The notes beneath the pieces were generated by a model that ran no database searches, was not told the origin of the DNA, and saw only the letters and a program-made list of their open reading frames with translations. This document shows positions 59,657 through 64,000 of a stretch of DNA of 64,000 bases, in pieces. The stretch spans positions 32,891 to 96,890 of the forward strand of contig JAYUJY010000031.1 of the NCBI GenBank assembly GCA_043764895.1, written 5' to 3'. The DNA is from JAAFJU01 sp043764895 (GTDB taxonomy: Bacteria; Cyanobacteriota; Cyanobacteriia; Leptolyngbyales; Leptolyngbyaceae). Numbering within the stretch: the first letter of the stretch is position 1; each line of letters opens with the position of its first letter. A program made the translations under genes and the position numbers.

Positions 59657-60697
59657 TCAACTCCTCTTCCCTTGCCGCACCACAATCCACGTAATCAACG
59701 GCGTTCCCATCAGCGCCGTCACCGCATTCAACGGCAACACCGATCGGGGCAACAGATTCTGCGCCACCAAGTCCGCAATTAACGCCAACCCCGCCCCTAG
59801 CACCATCACTCCGGGCAGCAACCAGCGCAAATCAGCCGTCCTCAAAACGCCCCGCGCCAGATGAGGAACCGACACCCCAATAAACGCGATCGGACCACAA
59901 AAAGCCGTCACGCCCCCCGCCAATAGCGACGCACTTAGCAACACCCCCAGCCGCACCTTCTGCACATCAACCCCCAACGTCGTCGCTTGCATTTCACCCA
60001 ACACCATCGAATTCAACTGCGTGGTCAGTAGCGTTGCCAAACCCAATCCCAACGCAATCCCTCCAGCCATCGTTGGGAGTTGCGCCCACGTCACCCCACC
60101 GAAGCTCCCAAAGGTCCAAATCACAAACTGCTGCACCTGTTGCGCCGAACTTACCTGCAATAAAATATTGACCAAAGCCCCCGTTCCATATCCAAACATC
60201 AACCCCAAAATCAACAACAAAGATCCACTCTTCACCCGCTGCGCCGCCACAAGCACAATGGCCGTCACCAAAAAAGAACCCAAACACGCTGCTACGATCG
60301 TCGCCCAACTGCCCAACTGCGACAGGCTATCCCATTGAAACGTCTCTGCCGCCAGCACCACAATCGCCACCCCCAAGCTCGCCCCAGAACTAATGCCCAA
60401 CGTAAATGGACCCGCCAACGGATTCTGAAACAACGTCTGAAGCTGCAATCCACTCACCGCTAACGCTGCCCCCGCAAGAGACGCCACGATCGCCTTCGGA
60501 AGCCGAAACTGCCAAATAATCGATCGCCATCCCGGTTGATTCACATCGCTAGTGAATAGGATTTTCAGGGTTTCCACAAGCGGAATAGGAACCTTACCGA
60601 TCGTAAGATGCAACACAAATAAGATGACTAGAGACAACAGAGACAACAACAGATAAAATTGCTGAGGAGAAGACTTAAATCTAAATCTAGACGTCAT
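59657..60697 (-). CDS. FecCD-family ABC permease (iron/siderophore or cobalamin type)
   Basis: 346 residues with about nine to ten membrane segments. Family blocks: FRLPKAIVASLAGAALAVSG, LQLQTLFQNPLAGPFTLGIS, SGASLGVAIV, and FIGVSVPHLARGVLRTADLR, the cytoplasmic coupling loop. It overlaps the binding-protein gene by 4 bp. No FecE/BtuD-type ATPase follows; the gene downstream is a toxin-antitoxin remnant, so the ATPase is elsewhere or lost. Confidence 0.93.
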   Translation of the reverse strand: MTSRFRFKSSPQQFYLLLSLLSLVILFVLHLTIGKVPIPLVETLKILFTSDVNQPGWRSIIWQFRLPKAIVASLAGAALAVSGLQLQTLFQNPLAGPFTLGISSGASLGVAIVVLAAETFQWDSLSQLGSWATIVAACLGSFLVTAIVLVAAQRVKSGSLLLILGLMFGYGTGALVNILLQVSSAQQVQQFVIWTFGSFGGVTWAQLPTMAGGIALGLGLATLLTTQLNSMVLGEMQATTLGVDVQKVRLGVLLSASLLAGGVTAFCGPIAFIGVSVPHLARGVLRTADLRWLLPGVMVLGAGLALIADLVAQNLLPRSVLPLNAVTALMGTPLITWIVVRQGKRS

Positions 60698-61902
60698 GGT
60701 AACTGCTGGTAATAATAAAAGCTACGATCGTTCATCAGTTCAGGATGAAACACCTTGACCAAATCTTCTAAAACCACATCCGGATTCGCTGTCCCACTCG
60801 CCCAGTACTCATTTCCGCCCTCAGGATTGACCCGTGCAATGGGACTATAGACCTTCCCATTCTTCACCGCCGAAAACCCTTCATACCGCGTATCATCTTG
60901 CGTCACATCCGACCTGGACTTCCATTTCTGACTCCCATTCACCCAATACTCCGCCTGACGCGCCCGATCGTATACCTGTTCAAAGTTAAGATTCAGACTT
61001 CCGGGCGATCGATCGTCGGCCCAGACATAAGCACTTCCCGCATCCGCCAGCAACTTCGCTACATAGCTATCCCCGCCCGGTACATACCAAGTGCCCTTGC
61101 TCGAAAATCCCGCAAATACCGTCGGACGAGATTTAGCTAATTTAACTTTGTCAACGATCGACTGGTACCGCGATGCTACTTGGCTAAACTCCTGTTCTGC
61201 GATCGCCTCTCGATTAAAAAACAACGCCAAAAACTTAATCCATTCCGCTCGTCCAAGGGGCGTAGACTCCATATATTCCGACACAATTCCCACCTTGAGA
61301 CCCGCTTCTAAGAGCTTCCCATAGGAATCTACCTGCGGATTTCCAGTGCCGTAGCTCGTGATTAGATCAGGCGAAAGCGACAAAATTTTCTCAATGTTTG
61401 GAGCCGAATTATTTCCCACATCTGCGATTTGATTCGTTTTAATCTTCTCTAGAACCATTGGAGTTGTAATATTTTTGAAATCATTCACTGCCACCAATCG
61501 ATCGATTACGCCCAACTTCTCAAGCTGCACCAGATGCGTCGTCGAAAGTGCCACCACCGATCGCACCGGAACTTGAATCACCTGACTCGCCTGAAAGCCC
61601 TCGGGTGTCGGCGTCCCACACTGCACCAATGCATATTTAAACTGTACCTTTGCATCGCGCCACGGACGAGTGACTGTAATGGTTTTATAGTGTTTATGGT
61701 ACTCAACCGTAAATCCTTTGGCCTCCTGAAGCGTCGTTTTATTTGGAAAATAATCCTTATTCGCATCGTACTTTTCAACGCAATCCGATCGCGTTTGTTT
61801 CGCTTCAGGTTTTGGCTGACACGACACTAATGTGATTGCTGAAATAAGGGCGATCGCAACTGCTACAGACCCAAATCGTAAAGAACTAAAGCGTAGCGTC
61901 AT
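60694..61902 (-). CDS. Iron-complex-type ABC substrate-binding lipoprotein
   Basis: 402 residues from ATG 61902: signal peptide FGSVAVAIALISAITLVSC with a lipobox LVSC, so the mature protein is lipid-anchored. The FepB/BtuF-type fold shows SVVALSTTHLVQLEKLG, NSAPNIEKILSLSPDLITSY, PTVFAGFSSKGTWYVPGGDS and a C-terminal PDVVLEDLVKVFHPEL. The ligand (siderophore, heme, cobalamin) is not decidable. In operon with the FecCD permease. The upstream 200 bp are largely filled by MITE copy 5, so the promoter must be close to the start or inside the element. Confidence 0.9.
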   Translation of the reverse strand: MTLRFSSLRFGSVAVAIALISAITLVSCQPKPEAKQTRSDCVEKYDANKDYFPNKTTLQEAKGFTVEYHKHYKTITVTRPWRDAKVQFKYALVQCGTPTPEGFQASQVIQVPVRSVVALSTTHLVQLEKLGVIDRLVAVNDFKNITTPMVLEKIKTNQIADVGNNSAPNIEKILSLSPDLITSYGTGNPQVDSYGKLLEAGLKVGIVSEYMESTPLGRAEWIKFLALFFNREAIAEQEFSQVASRYQSIVDKVKLAKSRPTVFAGFSSKGTWYVPGGDSYVAKLLADAGSAYVWADDRSPGSLNLNFEQVYDRARQAEYWVNGSQKWKSRSDVTQDDTRYEGFSAVKNGKVYSPIARVNPEGGNEYWASGTANPDVVLEDLVKVFHPELMNDRSFYYYQQLP

Positions 61903-62004
61903 ATATCTCTTGTTGCCCACTTGGGGGTTAGGGGCCAGCTTATCTGTATCTCATCCTACACCTTCCAGCTTCCGATACAGAGAATCTACCCCTAGCCCTG
62001 AGTT

Positions 62005-62129
62005 CTAGTAGTCTGAGGCTTAAATAAACCAGCGATTCAATTCCTCCCCGTTGGGTTTGGGGCATGGCCATGCCGTGCCCTAAACCTAACGGGTTTGGCT
62101 ACAGGTTCTATTACGCCGCGCGGTACTAG
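62005..62129. mobile_element. MITE-like palindromic element, copy 5
   Basis: Left end CTAGTAGTCTGAGGCTTAAA and right end (other strand) CTAGTACCGCGCGGCGTAAT match copy 2. Inside, the left palindrome arm GTTGGGTTTGGGGCATGGCC with ATGCCGTGCCCTAAACCTAACGGG is shorter than in copy 2, giving 125 bp. It lies between the binding-protein start and the end of the RND pump gene. Confidence 0.78.
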
Positions 62130-62139
62130 GGTCTTTGAT

Positions 62140-63894
62140 TTAAATCGACGTCTCCGCTTTTGACATCGGCACCAACCACTTCCCAAACTTTGCATAGATT
62201 GCAGGAATGACCAACAGCGTCAACGCCGTTGAGGTAAATAATCCCCCGAGAACCACGATCGCCAAGGGTTGCAGAATCTCATTCCCCGCACCGCCCGACA
62301 GAACCAGCGGCAGCGTTCCCAAGGCTGATGTCAGGGCAGTCATTAGAATGGCATCAATCCGTTCTAATGAGCCTTTCAGAATGACATCCTTCAGCGGCAT
62401 TCCCTGAGCAAATTTGCTGTTGTAATTGTCAACAAGCAACAATCCATTTCGGACTGCAACACCAAACAGCGTAATGAATCCAATCAGAGACGCAACCGAC
62501 ATCACTCCGCCTGTCATCAGAATGGAAATAATGCCCCCCACGAGTGCTAATGGGAGATTGATCATAATTGCGATCGTCGCTGGAAGTGAATTCACAGAGA
62601 AGAACATCAACACCGAAATAATCACCGCCGCGAGCAAACTGTAAACCAATAGATTATTAGTCGCGGTTTGTTCAGACTCAAACTGTCCGCCGTACTGGAT
62701 AAAGTAACCCTTCGGTAACTGAACCTTTTGGCGAATTTGAGATTGAATGTCTCCCACCACGCTGCCTAAGTCCCGTTCAGCCACGTTCGTTGAGACCACA
62801 ATAAACCGCGAAACATTTTCTCGATTCACGACATTCGCCCCCATCCCATAGTCAATTTTGGCAACGGTGCTTAGGGGAATCGTCTGCCCCGTCGAGGTGG
62901 AAATCGGAATCGATCGCATTGCATCTAGACTATTTTTTGACTGGTTTGCAAGGGAAACCGAAATGTCAACGAGCTGTTGGTTTTCTGAAACTTGGGACAC
63001 GATTCGACCATTCAAAGCCGTTTCGACAAGATCCGATAACTGGGCCATGGTGATGCCGTAGGTGGCAGCAGCGGTCCGATCGTATTGGATTTGGACTTGA
63101 CGAATGGGCAATTGCGGTTCGAGTTGGAGATCCACAATGCCTCTAATCGGTTGAATCACATCGCGGATTTGTTCTCCGATTTTGCGAAGTTCTCCGAGAT
63201 CTGGACCGAAGATCTTCACGGCAATAGCACTTCTCACCCCCGACAACACTTCGTCCATCCGGTGAGAAATAAATCCACCAATGTTCGGCGCGACGCCCGG
63301 TAATTTTAGGAAGGCTTCACGCAGTTGTTTCACGCTCGCTTTGCGATCTTTCAGTGCAGTATCACTCAGTTCCACATCCACATGTGCCATGCTCACGCCC
63401 GCACCATCCGCATCACCGGGCGCGCGTCCAGAGCGGATTTGGACCCACTCGTACAGTGGATTTCCCTTCAGGTTCTTAGCCAAGGTCGCGCCTGCACGAT
63501 TGGTCATGTCGAGGGACACGCCTGGAAATAACACCATGGAATTGACCATGGATTTTTCTTGGAATTCCGGCAAAAACACGCGTCCAAGAGAGGGCACGAT
63601 CGCCCCCGTTGCCATCACTGCCGCCAGCGCTACACCCAACACAATTTGCGGCGATCGCATGGAGAAATCCAGCAAGGGACGATAGGATTGCATCGCCAAA
63701 CGGGAGGCGATAGTGTTTTCCTGGGGCAAGGGCCGATTAGCTAACAGAATCGCACAAAGGGCAGGCGTCAAGGTCATAGCAACCAAGAGCGATGCACCCA
63801 CAGACAGCAAATAAGCCAATCCCATCGGCGCAAAAATTCGTCCTTCCACCCCGGTCAAACTAAAAATAGGCGCAAACACGACAATGATAATCAC
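62140..63894 (-). CDS. CusA/HME-type RND efflux pump, N-terminally truncated
   Basis: 584 residues of the C-terminal half or so of a heavy-metal-type RND transporter (full length about 1040). Blocks: FAPIFSLTGVEGRIFAPMG, LVAMTLTPALCAIL, then a large periplasmic porter domain (RVFLPEFQEKSMVNSM, IAVKIFGPDLGEL, QYGGQFESEQTATNNL) and the final membrane helices (GVAVRNGLLLVDNYN). Upstream in the same frame AVFSTV precedes the first GTG, but stop codons appear about 20 bp further, where CusA proteins normally continue. So about 440 residues, including the first six membrane helices, are not contiguous. It is probably non-functional, interrupted by something entering from the right edge. Confidence 0.85.
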   Translation of the reverse strand: MIIIVVFAPIFSLTGVEGRIFAPMGLAYLLSVGASLLVAMTLTPALCAILLANRPLPQENTIASRLAMQSYRPLLDFSMRSPQIVLGVALAAVMATGAIVPSLGRVFLPEFQEKSMVNSMVLFPGVSLDMTNRAGATLAKNLKGNPLYEWVQIRSGRAPGDADGAGVSMAHVDVELSDTALKDRKASVKQLREAFLKLPGVAPNIGGFISHRMDEVLSGVRSAIAVKIFGPDLGELRKIGEQIRDVIQPIRGIVDLQLEPQLPIRQVQIQYDRTAAATYGITMAQLSDLVETALNGRIVSQVSENQQLVDISVSLANQSKNSLDAMRSIPISTSTGQTIPLSTVAKIDYGMGANVVNRENVSRFIVVSTNVAERDLGSVVGDIQSQIRQKVQLPKGYFIQYGGQFESEQTATNNLLVYSLLAAVIISVLMFFSVNSLPATIAIMINLPLALVGGIISILMTGGVMSVASLIGFITLFGVAVRNGLLLVDNYNSKFAQGMPLKDVILKGSLERIDAILMTALTSALGTLPLVLSGGAGNEILQPLAIVVLGGLFTSTALTLLVIPAIYAKFGKWLVPMSKAETSI

Positions 63895-63911
63895 CGTCGA
63901 AAAAACGGCGT

Positions 63912-64000
63912 TGCTGAATTAGTGTATGAATCGAAGCGGGACTGGGACATCCCCAAATTTCAAGTAGTGAAGTAGCAATCTAACTGAGTGTGCCAGCATT
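63912..64000. other. Non-CusA sequence at the break, possible insertion-sequence end
   Basis: TTGCTGAATTAGTGTATGAA and onward carries stops in all relevant frames and no homology to the pump. GCGTTGCTGAAT-type ends are seen in some insertion sequences, so this may be the edge of one whose body lies outside the window. Not provable from 89 bp. Confidence 0.3.

Noticed and set aside
1..64000. tRNA or rRNA genes
   Set aside because: No T-loop GGTTCGAATCC-type sequence with a matching cloverleaf and no conserved rRNA segment was seen in the gaps.

Overview
The window is a chromosomal segment of a filamentous cyanobacterium. The evidence is the very frequent HIP1-type GCGATCGC/CGATCG motif, a photosystem II gene (psb30), hetR, thiE with its cyanobacterial N-terminal extension, and many small cyanobacterial families. 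No rRNA, tRNA, CRISPR array or complete insertion sequence was found. Family assignments come from reading the protein sequences and were not checked against any database.

Layout. 0-17.8 kb is mostly housekeeping: thiE (cut by the left edge), thiS, a GH5 glycoside hydrolase, an orphan DppB-type permease, apt, an RlmD-type methyltransferase, a DUF4330 protein, an M48 protease, cobM, an FAD oxidoreductase, then a tiny gene with three RGSGR pentapeptides directly upstream of hetR, an ABC exporter, an HNH protein and pilD. 17.9-23.5 kb is a first toxin-antitoxin/defence island: hicB with a gutted hicA, mazEF-type, vapBC-type, a frameshifted OLD-family nuclease and a frameshifted HNH gene. 23.7-41.2 kb is again mostly core: hydrolase, psb30, a cysteine-cluster protein, two half-size GDT1/UPF0016 transporters, a very large TamB, a TPR protein, an acyltransferase plus hydrolase pair, and a large zinc metalloprotease.

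41.4-59.6 kb is a second, denser defence island. It holds DUF5615/DUF433, a small helical protein followed by a STAND (NB-ARC) ATPase, BrnT/BrnA, RHH/ParE, a Tse2-like toxin pair, a single-chain type IIL/IIG restriction-modification protein, a HigB toxin with an unusual antitoxin, a RelE/ParE pair, a DUF6883/DUF4926 pair, a second small-protein/STAND locus and a broken vapBC. 59.6-63.9 kb holds an iron-type ABC permease and binding protein and a CusA-type RND pump that has lost its N-terminus close to the right edge.

Three things stand out. (1) A putative PatX-like peptide precursor with three YRGSGR decapeptide repeats sits directly upstream of hetR, an inhibitor/regulator pair. (2) Two paralogous NLR-like loci use the same parts in different ways. 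In one, a small helical protein and a STAND ATPase are separate genes that share a short motif at the partner's C-terminus and the STAND's N-terminus, as in bacterial amyloid-signalling pairs. In the other, the small protein and the STAND ATPase lie in one reading frame interrupted by a single UGA. (3) The 3' tail of the first STAND gene recurs three more times downstream, once after each of three unrelated toxin-antitoxin modules, like spacers in a cassette array; two of these tails carry an exact 24-bp insertion whose empty site is visible in the intact gene. Dispersed repeats (MITE-like palindromes, heptamers, CGATCGCACCTCC arrays) are common and in several places supply the stop codon or last residues of a gene.
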